A stretch of 64,000 nucleotides of DNA, from contig JAGTJL010000005.1 in NCBI GenBank assembly GCA_020746875.1, forward strand, positions 1,798,001 through 1,862,000. Direction: 5' to 3'. The DNA comes from Rhexocercosporidium sp. MPI-PUGE-AT-0058 (Eukaryota; Ascomycota; Leotiomycetes; Helotiales). The translations under genes and the position numbers were made by a program. Within the stretch, counting starts at the first letter, position 1, and each line of letters begins with the position of its first letter. The notes below the pieces were generated by a model. That model saw nothing but the letters and a program-made list of their open reading frames with translations, ran no database searches and was not told the DNA's origin. This document shows positions 11,854 through 22,804 of the stretch, piece by piece.

Positions 11854-14577
11854 GGTGAGAATCGGGTCGAAACCCCGTGAAGACCGCGGTTATCCTCTAT
11901 ATACGGTGGGATCGATCGAGGGTCTGGATATCGAGTTGTTTGCAGGATGCAATGGGTTTCTGATGTTGCAGGATGTGGTGTGGTGTTGGGTGATACTGTA
12001 CTTCCAAATCCCCCAGGTAACGAAGGGGTAGGGGGTCCGCACGCCGTGCAGCACAAAAGTTCTTTCTTCAGTGAACAATGCAATAGCGAAGGTATGAATG
12101 GTTAGGAAACTAGCGAGTGTCGTCGAGTGAAGGGGTGAAAAACGATAGTCGAAAGGAAAGGAAAGGAGTTGTTGATGTCAACGGGCAGCAATCAGCAGCA
12201 ATGCATGCACGCAGTCCCCACGCAATTCTTAAGGTTGAGGAACGGAATCAAAGAATAGACGGGACCAGGATGTTTGTCTCGAGTCCTCCGTAGTCAGTCG
12301 ACGAAGAGGCGAAGAACGAGAACGAGAACAAGAAATCCCAACAAGCGGATCCCGGCTGCCGTAGATAGTGGGGAGAGACGGGACACGGGGGGGAGGGCAA
12401 GGGGGCCTGGGGCAAAGAGGACAAGGGGGTAAGTGAAGCCTCTATTTTTGTTAAGCGGTTCGGGGGTCAACCAGGTCAACAACAAAGACAGGCTGGGCCA
12501 AGGGAAGAAGACCATGAGAACTGTGCAAAACTGCTGTGATAACTTGAATTCAATTGCCACAGCTGAGCAAACAGCTGTCTCCATTAACAACACGAGATAT
12601 CAGACGGAGAGAGAGAACGCATCTGATGCATGCCGGCCGGCAAGCCACTATTACAGCTGCTCTGCCATGCATGCCATCCGTGGCACCAGGTAGGTGGCAG
12701 CGAGGCCATGATGTTTGTTTGTTTGCACTGCCCATTATCTGGCAGGCAGTGAGTGACCTCACAACGAGTTCCATCCTCATCCTTCCATCCCTCGGGATCA
12801 GATCAGATCAGCTACAGTAAGCAAGCCGATCCTCGTCCTGAAGAAGCCAAGTAGTTTGGTTGGCTGGCATCAACGCTCTGAACACGAGCGAGCGAGTTTG
12901 TAGGGACGTAAACACCACTTTTTCTCGTATCGTACTGCTGAGACAGAAAGAATCCCATAGAACAGCACCACCCTTCCCGGCATCGAATATGTCCCATCGT
13001 GCGGTGCTGTCCTGTTGTACAAACCTTATACTTTGTCCATCGGTAAACACAGCTTCTCCCAGCTTGTCACAGCTTCTCGCTCCGGGGTGTGATATTCAAT
13101 CGGTCCTGAACAGCTTCACACGTTGTGCCGTAGTATAATGTACAGCACCTCTCAACGTTTTTACTGGTATGATTTCGCAAGATTGACTGTTTCGCACGGG
13201 GAAGTGTCCAGCTACCGATCGATGGTGGTGGCACTTGGTGGCAGATCTTCAAACGTTAATACCCCTTCATCACACACTTCAATACCAATCTTCCCTGCTG
13301 GCATGAAGAATCGTTTTCTCTCTTTCTCTCTTTCTCTCTTTCTTCTTTCTATCTTGACTCCGTACTTGAGTTGTACATACAGTAAGCACAATCCACGAGG
13401 ATGAAAGCTGAAGGTTTCTGCTCCCAGCCAGTGCATACACACATACATACACACGCTCTGTCATATCAAACGAAGTCTTCCTTCCACCCATCCTTCTTTC
13501 GGGAATATTCCCAGATGTAAATTTACGAGTATGGCCAAACTCCGTAGTGTCTCTCTCTCGACTGTAGCGCACGCAGGTCTGGAGAGGGCGATCGGGATGT
13601 TGGCCCCCTGGCGGCTGTGATGACGGCGCCTCATCCTCTCCCCCTGCCCGTCCTTTCATGCAAACAGATGGCTGTGGAGACACGAAAGGGAGGAGGAGCA
13701 CCAAAAATAAACGCAGCCAGTGCTGCTTTTGTCTGCCAGGTGTTGGACTCTTTTTTTTCTCCCTTTCTTCTTCTTGCCCCTGGCCGGATATGATTCGCCA
13801 CCAGCGCGTTTGAGCCAGCAAAAGTCTGCAAGCCAGTGTGGCGAAGTGTATCTCGATCGAGCACGCGCATTAAAACAGCCAGCCCTTGATGCTCGTATTG
13901 GGAATCCCCGTCATGCATTAGAGTGCGGCTTGGGAGATCCACTCGGTCCACTCTGCGAAAATTCCATTCAGGGGGCCCGGGGGTTTCCATCCGTCGTCAA
14001 CCGGTGCTTGTCGTCCGCCGTAGGGCGCTGGTGGTGGAGGTGGGTCCACCGCCAAACTGGGATAGAGGAGAGGGCAGCGAGCAGAGTGACGAGAGATTCT
14101 TGTGATCTTGGACCTACCTGACTTCACATTCCACACTTGCCTTTCACCTGTCGAGTTTCGTCACTTGGTGTGTGCATCAATCAACCCCTTCTCTCTTCTC
14201 AATCGCCTCATTCGTTTTGGTGAACATTCGCTATATTTCCTAGCCCTTAATCCTTTCTACTCGACGTTTCCATACTCTCGTTCCACACCCTCCTCCCCGA
14301 ATCGTACCTGCTTCCTGCAAGTCTGTTGCTCAGCGACCATCACATCATCCAGCCAGCCAGCCAGCCAGCCCAGCCTCACAACACTCGTTCAATCCTACCC
14401 GATCTTCTCCCATCCGAATTGAAACGCGTCTCGAAGAAAGAAACCGCTTCTGCTCGGCAAATCAAACCCAAATCATTGTGAAAGCGGCCCTGGGGGAAAC
14501 CTGGTCGTGGTGTTTCTCGAAGATCAACAAAAGGCTTCAAAGCCAGAGGGAGGGACAAACACCGCAACCTTTACGCC
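11854..14577. promoter_or_regulatory. Shared 2.7 kb upstream region of the divergent chitin synthase pair
   Basis: This is the only sequence between the starts of the class V (minus) and class VII (plus) genes, so it should hold both promoters. Visible features are a CT-rich tract at about 13315-13350, CA/TA-rich repeats near 13430-13455, C/T-rich leader sequence around 14130-14360 and a CCAG tetranucleotide run near 14350-14375 upstream of the class VII start. Several short ATG frames occur close to the class VII start, so upstream ORFs in its leader are possible. No protein gene is supported. Confidence 0.6.
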
Positions 14578-17500
14578 ATGGCGGGCAACAATCGGATGTC
14601 GATGTATTCGACAACCTCTTCTCTGCAAGGGGGACATCGAAACGTCAACTCAGCTGCCCAACAATCAACACAGGTCTCGACTACCACTCTCCTGAACGCT
14701 GTCCACACAATATACACCTCAGGTCAACCATACAGGCTGGATGCCAGTAGCACGCTGGTGGTAAATAGCTGGCTCACTGCTTCTCAACCGGACCAAGAGG
14801 GACGAACTGGCGGTACCGTCGATGCTGCCCTTTCTGCTCGAGCCTGGGAACATGCTAGACGCCGTGCTGAAGATGGTTGCATTGTCCTAGGGTAAGTTAT
14901 GCCAGTTTTATCTATACAGATCTATCTGACCATCATTCACAGTTCTCTACACGAATCGACACCGTCAATTCTCGCTCCATTTCTCCAAACCCTTCCTCTC
15001 TCGGTTCCTGCTTCCTTATATACAGCACTCAATGCACTCAGGCCTTTCATCCACTCGGTTTCGCCACAGAACCATTCGGCCCCACGCCAATCTGCTCTTG
15101 GTGTCACTCTAACTCTCACACTCGCTGGGAATTTGACAGCAGCGACCCTCGCTTTATCCGAAGGAGGAATTGACACAACAAAGGGTCTTTTAAACATTCC
15201 AGCTGAGTCGGGATACAGAGCTTTCGATGTATTCTACTACCTCCTCACATCCGCCTCTACGCCTGCAGAGCGTGAATTTTTAGGACTGAAAAATGCTTCC
15301 AGCTACGCTCTTCTTGCCAAGTCAAGAACTTATGACCCGCCTTCCTACCTGCCAACCGGAGACGACGCTGCCGCTGCTGACGACTTCCGTGCTTCATTAA
15401 AGGAGATTGGAATCAAGGGCGCAGCTCATAGAAATCTGATCTCTATTTTGGCAGGATTACTCAAGCTTGGTGATACTCTGACCTTTACCCTGGACGAAGA
15501 TGCTTTGGAAGAAGTCTGCGAAGATGTGGGAGGTTTACTCGGTCTGGAACCCGAGGTTCTTGCCAAACAGTGCAATACTTCCGAACGTGAAACCTTGATC
15601 GGTGGCCTTTACGAGGCTCTTGTGGATTGGGTAATTCTCAAGGCAAACGAAGCCATCGCTACCGAAATGAGCCACTTGAGAGATGAAGATTCATCAGAGG
15701 GCGGCCCAGGAGCCAGAACGCCAAATACTGAAGACGACAACGGGGACACTGTCTGCATCACTATTTTGGAGATCCCGAATCCAACTCTCGGGAAAGCCGC
15801 AGCAATGCGAGGTGTGTTCGATGACACTCAAGGCATCAACTTCGAGATGAAGGAGGACGGAGTTGATATGGTAGCAGCAGGTTCCTCGGTTCTTCGCGAG
15901 ATGCAAAATGCCGTGTCTGAGGTTGGCCCTGATCTTGGAATCATGACTGGACCGGCCGGAAGAGAGCGTGAGCATGAGTTGGAGAGACGAGAGGCTGTAT
16001 TGGAGAAAGTCGGACGAGAGGGCGAAGACGATGGGTTCTTGAAGAAGATCCTGTTCCCTGTAGAAGGGCAAGGCGTTAACCTGGGTCGTCAAGGCCGTAT
16101 CGATCTACCAGCAGTCTTGGGCAGCAGTCGTGTGTGGTATCATCTGTCCCTTCACCCCACAGATGAATCACCTGCCAGTTTAGCCGCCCTCCCTTCAATG
16201 ACTTCCGCTTGGTCTGCAGGGACCGTTTCAAGACAACTTCGTTCGTGGAGGCTTCCTGAATGGGCAAACCGGAGAAACAAGAACCTTGATTTTACTGCTG
16301 ACTTCGATCTTGATGAATTCTGTCAACGATACGCCCCTCTCGGTTGCAAAGACGGCAAGGATGGGATCGAAAGCTGGATCATGGAGCGTGGATGGAGCAA
16401 CGGCGAGGTTGTCGTCGGCACTGAACGTATTTGGATGCGAGAAAGTGCGTGGTGGGAAGCAGAGGGTATGCTTGATTTGAAGCCCGCGGACAACCAAGGA
16501 TTTGCTGGACTTGGTTCCATGCTTGCTGGTGACAATGGAATGGAAACTGGATACTCCGGTGGACCTCACAACGGCAGTGGCTTCTTCCCTCCCATGAATG
16601 AATTGACTCCCCACGGAAGTCGAGAGGGACTCATTCGCCAGCAAAGTGGTGCTACCATGCCTCGGAGTGGCATGGGTGGCGCTCGCTCAGTAGCCCCCAC
16701 GAACCGAAACGTCAGCGCTGGTGATTATGGTCTGGGCCTGAGAGGAGACGATCTTAAAGGTCAAGTTTACTACAACAACGAGATGGGCGCGCTTGTTGGA
16801 AACATGGATCCAGAACTAGCCGAGCCTAAGAGTATCACCACTTCGGATCTGACACCAAGCCGTCGTATCTGGGTCGGTGTCGTTTGGGCACTAACTTTCT
16901 GGATTCCCTCGTTCGTCCTCAGATTCGTTGGTCGCATGAAGCGTCCTGATGTTCGCATGGCGTGGAGAGAAAAGGTCGTGCTATGCTTCATCATCTTCCT
17001 CATCAACGCAACCATCATCTTCTGGATTGTGGGATTCGGAAAAATCTTGTGCCCGAATTTCGACAAAGCCTGGGATGCAAAAGAAGTTGCAACTCACCAA
17101 GGAGATAGCGACTACTGGATCAGTTACCATGGGAAAGTCTACGACATGTCGAAGTTCTGGAAGTTGCAACACAGTGACATCGATATCGAGACAACAACCT
17201 CTAACATGCAGCCTTTCTCCGGAATGAACTTGGATGCCCTCTTCGTGCCACCTTTGACCGTTGGCTGCCCGGGAATAGTCACGGATGACAAGCTTATTCT
17301 GCTCTCAAACACCACTTTCCCTGATTCCACCGCCATCCACACATCCGGTCCAAGCTCGCCTTACCAGAGCAGTGCATTACACAGCATCAATTGGTACGGG
17401 ACCAAGTTCTTGCCTCGTATCAAGGAGTACTATCATGGCGAATTGGTAGTCAAGAAGAAAACTGTCAAGAGCGATGGCCAAAACAACAACCATTACTGGT

Positions 17501-20068
17501 TTATTCTCCACGGCAAGCTCTATGATCTTACTGACTACTTCTTCACCTTGAAAACTTACAACAACCAACCCGCCTATACCTTCATCGATGACACGATTGC
17601 CACGTTGATTAAGAACAATCCAGGTCTGGACATCACAAGTGACTGGGAGAAGATGGTGACTGCCGCCGCAAGCAACGGCACTCAAACTGGCATAATTGCA
17701 AACACCCTGAACTGCTTTAACAATCAATTCTATGCTGGTATCCCCGACTTCCGAGATACCATCAAGTGTCAGGTCAACAGATACATCTTGCTCGCCTTTA
17801 CGATTATCTTGTGTACCGTCATCTTGACCAAGTTCTTAGCTGCGCTTCAATTTGGTTCAAAGCGACGCCCCAGTCCCCAGGACAAATTCGTTATTTGCCA
17901 AGTTCCTGCATATACAGAAGGTGAAGATTCGTTGCGAAAAGCTCTTGATTCCTTGACTGCTCTTCAATATGACAACAAGAGAAAGCTGATCTGCGTCATT
18001 TGCGACGGCATGATCGTCGGAGGTGGCAATGACCGACCTACGCCGAAGATCGTCCTGGATATTCTCGGAGTTGACCCAAAAATGGATCCTCCCGCACTCC
18101 CATTCAAGTCGGTCGGTGAAAGTAGTGAACAGTTGAACTATGGCAAAGTCTACTCCGGTCTGTACGAGTTCGAAGGAAACGTCGTCCCGTACTTGGTTGT
18201 TGTCAAGGTCGGGAAGGAGTCCGAGCAATCGAAGAGCAAGCCTGGTAACCGTGGAAAGCGAGACTCTCAAATCCTTCTCATGAGCTTCCTCAACCGCGTT
18301 CACCACCGATCACCTATGTCCCCACTCGAATTGGAAATGTTCCACCAGATCAACAACATTATCGGCGTCGATCCTGAGCTTTACGAATACCTTCTCATGG
18401 TCGATGCTGATACCAGTGTCCGTGAGGACTCTCTCAACCGTCTAGTCGCAGCTTGTGCCAACAACGCAAAGATCGCTGGTATTTGTGGTGAAACAAGTTT
18501 GGAGAATGAAGAGCGATCCTGGTGGACGATGATTCAAGTTTACGAGTACTTCATCTCTCATCACTTAGCAAAAGCTTTCGAATCTCTCTTCGGCAGTGTT
18601 ACTTGTCTTCCTGGTTGGTAAGTTACAAATTCTACCCTCTTCGGCTTTCGTTCAATGCTAACATGAGAACAGCTTCACTATGTACCGTCTCAGGACCGCT
18701 GACAAGGGCAAGCCACTTATCATCTCGGATGCAATCGTCCGCGACTACAGTGATTGTTCTGTCGATACCTTGCACAAGAAGAACCTCTTGTCTCTTGGTG
18801 AAGATCGATACCTCACTACCTTGATGACAAAGCACTTCCCCTACATGTCCTACAAGTTCATCCCTGATGCGTACTGTCAAACTGCCGCGCCCGAGACATG
18901 GAGTGTCCTGCTATCCCAGAGAAGAAGATGGATCAACTCTACCATCCACAACTTGGCAGAATTGGTCTGGCTTAAAGAGCTATGCGGTTTCTGTTGTTTC
19001 AGTATGCGGTTCGTTGTCTTTATTGATCTGTTCGGAACCATCATCCTGCCTGCAACCTGCGGATATCTTGGATACCTCATTTACAACGTCGCTGCCGGAA
19101 AGGGTCAATTCCCCTTAATCTCTATCATCATGATAGCAGCCGTCTATGGTCTCCAAGCTCTGATCTTCATTCTGAAGCGTCAATGGCAACACATTGGATG
19201 GATGATCATATATATCCTGGCTTTCCCCATCTATTCATTCGTCCTTCCGATCTACTCTTTCTGGAATCAAGACAATTTCTCGTGGGGTAATACCCGTATT
19301 GTCATTGGTGAGAAAGGTAAGAAACAGATCGTTGCTGTCGAAGATGAAGGCTTCGATCCGCGAAGCATCCCTCTCCAACGCTGGGATGATTACGCTCTAT
19401 CCAACAACCTTCCCGGCCGCCGTGGTGTTCAGGTCGAGAAGGCTTATGAGGGCTATGACGACCAATATGAGATGGACGACATGAAGTCCATGTACTCTTC
19501 CGTCAAGCCCGCCTCGACAATTCTGACCGGCTTCCCTCAACGTGGTGGATACATGCCACCTCAATCCCCCGCCTTTGGTGGTCCCAGACAATCAGTCTAC
19601 TCCACCAACCCCTACGACCAACACCCCGCCGTCCGCCACCAATCCATGATGTCTCTCGGCGGTGGACTACAAGACCGCTCCGCATCCCCCTACCAAGACT
19701 ACCCCTCCCAATCCCAACGTCCCGGCATGGTCATACCTCCATCCTCCAACGACCTTCTCTCCGGCCAACCCTCCCCTCTCTACGGCTCCCGCAGCCAAAT
19801 CGGCTTCACAGGTGGAGCACGCACACCCATGGGTGCCGAAGCCTCCCTCCGTCCTGTCTCACAATTCGATTTCCAGCGCGGAAACGCCGGACCCGATGAC
19901 ATGATGATCGTGGAAGCTATCCAGAACTGCCTACGCGAAGTTGATCTCGACAACGTTACCAAGAAGCAAGTTCGCGCTCTCGTCGAGCAGAGGCTACAGA
20001 CTGAGCTTGTGGGCGAGAGGAGGACGTTCCTGGATCGCATGATTGATACCGAATTGGCTAATATGTAA
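14578..20068 (+). CDS. csmB/chsVII: Class VII chitin synthase with degenerate myosin-like head
   Basis: Exons 14578-14891, 14943-18617 and 18673-20068 join in frame to 1794 residues. The N-terminal half is a shortened myosin-like domain. At the position where the class V partner has its P-loop, the first splice junction reads LGSLHEST, so the nucleotide-binding loop is absent, as known for class VII. The chitin synthase part includes membrane helices, a cytochrome-b5-like stretch near residue 832, LGEDRYLTT (about 1372), SQRRRW (about 1412) and a C-terminal DEK_C-like segment. The second intron (55 bp, branch GCTAAC) restores the family string [10 protein letters not shown]. The likely role is cell-wall chitin synthesis with the class V enzyme transcribed in the opposite direction. 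The start ATG is the first in frame with the head domain. Confidence 0.95.
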
Positions 20069-20983
20069 AACGTACTCTTGTTATCTTGCAAGATCTACGA
20101 AGAGAAATGGGTTGGTGTACAAAAAATGCATTGTTGGAAGTTTGGTTTTGGATTTTTGAATTCAAAGATACGCGTGATGGCTGCAGGGATTTTGGTCGTT
20201 GGTGTTCTTGGTGTTTTGTTTTATCTATCTGCTATTTATGAGGATGTTCGACGTATGTGGTTTGACTTGGTTTTGTTGGTCGAATGGTCCTTTCAAAGAT
20301 ATATATCAGTTGCATAATAGGTACTGAGGTACAATACAATCATTTGACTATCAACATCATTCTTTTTATTTGTGTACCGATCTGGGCGGTGTGATTCACT
20401 CACTCACTATCTGCAGGTCTTCTGGAACAACATACTTTGCAAATGCTGTGACATTCGAATAGCTGCAGCAAGCAAGCATCGTCTACCAGCACGGAGAATC
20501 TCAACGAAGCTTATGGTACTATAGTCTGTATTCATCGTCACAGGTAGTATGGTTGTCGTGACCAGCCTCAACAGAGGTTTAATATGTTGATTACGCCTAG
20601 CGACGAGGAAAATCCCCACGGGTGGCGGAGTATACCTAGCATCCGCATATTCTCTCAAAAGGCAACTCCTAACCCGGTGCTCGTCTAGACATTTCTAGAC
20701 ATTTCTAGACATTTCTAGGAGCTTAGCAAGGTTCCTTCTAAGTTGGGAACATACTTGCGGTTTTCTGCGATACAGCAGCCTTTGGCTTTGGCGAGAAAAG
20801 AGAAGCCTCGGAAATACCGTGTATGTCCCGTGCTACAGAGTCACGCCACCTGCGGGGTCCCGACGACATCAGGGGATCTTCCAGCTGTTGAAAACGCATC
20901 TTGTTCTCCATTATTGAAATCTCAACACCACATCTCGACCAGTGGGCGCTCCTAATCCACGTAGCAAATCCACCATAGAGAAT
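20069..20983. other. Intergenic region with a short tandem repeat
   Basis: It holds the 3' UTR of the class VII chitin synthase and the upstream region of the 2EXR gene. Three tandem copies of the 10-mer CTAGACATTT lie at 20685-20714, followed by a partial copy. A 242-codon minus-strand open frame that starts inside the 2EXR gene and runs back to 20738 is taken as a shadow frame. Confidence 0.5.
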
Positions 20984-21940
20984 ATGTCGGTTCTCGCCAG
21001 GTCCAGTCTTAAGTATCTTCATCAACGTGAGGGCAACACCTCTCAGCCTCAGACACAGCCTCCTACCCCTAAGCAACAACAAACATTCACCTTCTTCACC
21101 AAACTCCCAGTTGAGATCCGATTCAAGATATGGAAGCTCCTCGCGCCCGAGCCACGAACCATCGATGTTGGCACCACTCAACACAATAACCGATTTCCTG
21201 GCGGAGAACGGGGTGGCAACCTCTTGTGCAGACTCCACACGACTGCCATAAGACAAGTCCCGCGGATCCTCCACGTCAACCACGAGGCTCGCTCCCTCAC
21301 TCTCGAGAGCTACAGTCTCGAATTCGGCATCCGCTTGAGCAAATCGCCTGTAGAGAGTTATCTTCCCTTCGCGGGCAGGATCTACGTCAACTGGGAACGT
21401 GACATCATCTGTCCGATTGGAGTCGATGATTTCAAAGCCCATTGGATGGCCGAGATACTCGAGCATTCTCGGATTACGAACATCGCTTTAAACGTTCGAG
21501 AATTACTTAATCCCGTCAAAGAGTTGCGGTCGGATGGGTGTCTGAATATCCACTCCTTGTTTGGGATGCCTAGACTTGAAGAAGTCATCTTCTACTACTC
21601 GGATCCGTCGCCTCAGCGAGGCAATATCGGTAATGTGGCTCGGGGGCTGCGTTTGGAGTTTGAGGATTTAAACGAGAGTCTCATTGTGAAGGATCTCTGC
21701 AGGATGCCGTTGAGTGAGCGCCCGTCTTTGTCGTACCTGTTGGCTGCGAGGAAGACTGTGAATAAGGACTATGATGTACTGATTGAGAAGCGGAAGGCTC
21801 GGGATAAGCTGGTGAGGAAGTGGGAGAAGGCACCGGGCGAGTTTGAGATCAAGGGAATTGATCGGATTTTGGAGAAGAAGAGGCCTGTTGTCAGATTGGC
21901 ATACTTGATTGAGGGTGGCAGCAGCTCTTCGCCTGGATGA
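20984..21940 (+). CDS. 2EXR-domain protein (fungal family, unknown role)
   Basis: An intronless frame of 318 residues starts at the ATG at 20984; the frame is also open upstream, but only from non-ATG codons. Residues about 30-55 carry TFFTKLPVEIRFKIWKLL, the hallmark start of the 2EXR family, a fungal domain named for its repeated Glu-x-Arg motif and related in look to F-box-like LPxEIRxxIW segments. RQVPRILHVNHEAR a little further on is also typical of this family. The remainder has no catalytic motif that I recognise, and the C-terminus is basic. No signal peptide or membrane helix is seen. Such proteins are numerous in Leotiomycetes and Sordariomycetes genomes; the molecular function is unknown. 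Confidence 0.8.
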   Translation: MSVLARSSLKYLHQREGNTSQPQTQPPTPKQQQTFTFFTKLPVEIRFKIWKLLAPEPRTIDVGTTQHNNRFPGGERGGNLLCRLHTTAIRQVPRILHVNHEARSLTLESYSLEFGIRLSKSPVESYLPFAGRIYVNWERDIICPIGVDDFKAHWMAEILEHSRITNIALNVRELLNPVKELRSDGCLNIHSLFGMPRLEEVIFYYSDPSPQRGNIGNVARGLRLEFEDLNESLIVKDLCRMPLSERPSLSYLLAARKTVNKDYDVLIEKRKARDKLVRKWEKAPGEFEIKGIDRILEKKRPVVRLAYLIEGGSSSSPG

Positions 21941-22804
21941 TGTGGTATCCCGACATGCACATGAAATGAGTTTGTTCCTGGGATGAACAGAGGGATGAAT
22001 CCGACGAGGCAGTGAACCGGAAGCTATAGTGGGGTGTACGTGAGCTCTACTGGACAAATCATGAGCTCCTTGTCTCAGTCACAACCCCATATTCAAATCT
22101 GCTCCAGATAATCACCTGCCAGAAAGTCCATCGAACACGGAGCAAGGCTCATTCAAAAAGTGGTGGTCTCGATGAGAGAAGAACTTAATGGTCAAATGGT
22201 CAAAATTCGTAAGTGTTTCCTCCATCTGGTCACAAGAACTTGATCAGGGTTTCGTCTCCTCCCTTATATGCCCAAACGGTCACTAAGAAGTCTCAGTCCA
22301 GGTCAACTCCAAGAACAGCAATTGATAAAAAAAAATTCCGAAACTGGCAAAAAGCAAAAACAGTGTAAAGACTTTGTCACTCTTTTACAGTGCATTTGAA
22401 ATATGTGCTCGGTGTTAACTCTCAATGTTTCTACTGTGACTTTGGAGGGCATCTGACTGGACGCGAATCCGAAATGATGTCGATCATCTTCTCTTGAAAC
22501 CTTAAAACCACACGCTTTCGACTGTCCAATTCCGTGGTACACCACAACACCTTCCTTTGAAGGACAGACAATGATGCAACTGCAAGCCCTCTAGTAAGAA
22601 TTACTACACTACTCTAGCACCCTGCCCATCAATGCCAAGTCCAAGGTTCAAAGGTGCTAATCGATTGAGTAGCATGGGCGGGGATAATTACCGACATGTG
22701 CGGCGAAAGTCTATTTAGACTTCACGAATCTCCCTAACTATCTTGCACTCCTATCTCCTCCCTTCTTTCTCCCTCCATGTTTCATCACAGCCACTCATTT
22801 CAGG
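21941..22804. other. Intergenic region, no gene seen
   Basis: It holds the 3' UTR of the 2EXR gene and the promoter of the GH55 gene. A pyrimidine-rich leader (about 22740-22795) lies directly before the GH55 start. A short palindrome GTCTATTTAGAC occurs near 22708. Nothing else is supported. Confidence 0.45.

Noticed and set aside
12400..13400. CRISPR-like or regular repeat array in the chitin synthase intergenic region
   Set aside because: Only simple CT and CA repeats are present, without regular spacers; CRISPR arrays are not expected in a fungal nucleus.
20738..21466. 242-codon minus-strand open frame overlapping the 2EXR gene
   Set aside because: Shadow of the plus-strand gene, which has a recognisable domain; the minus frame has none.
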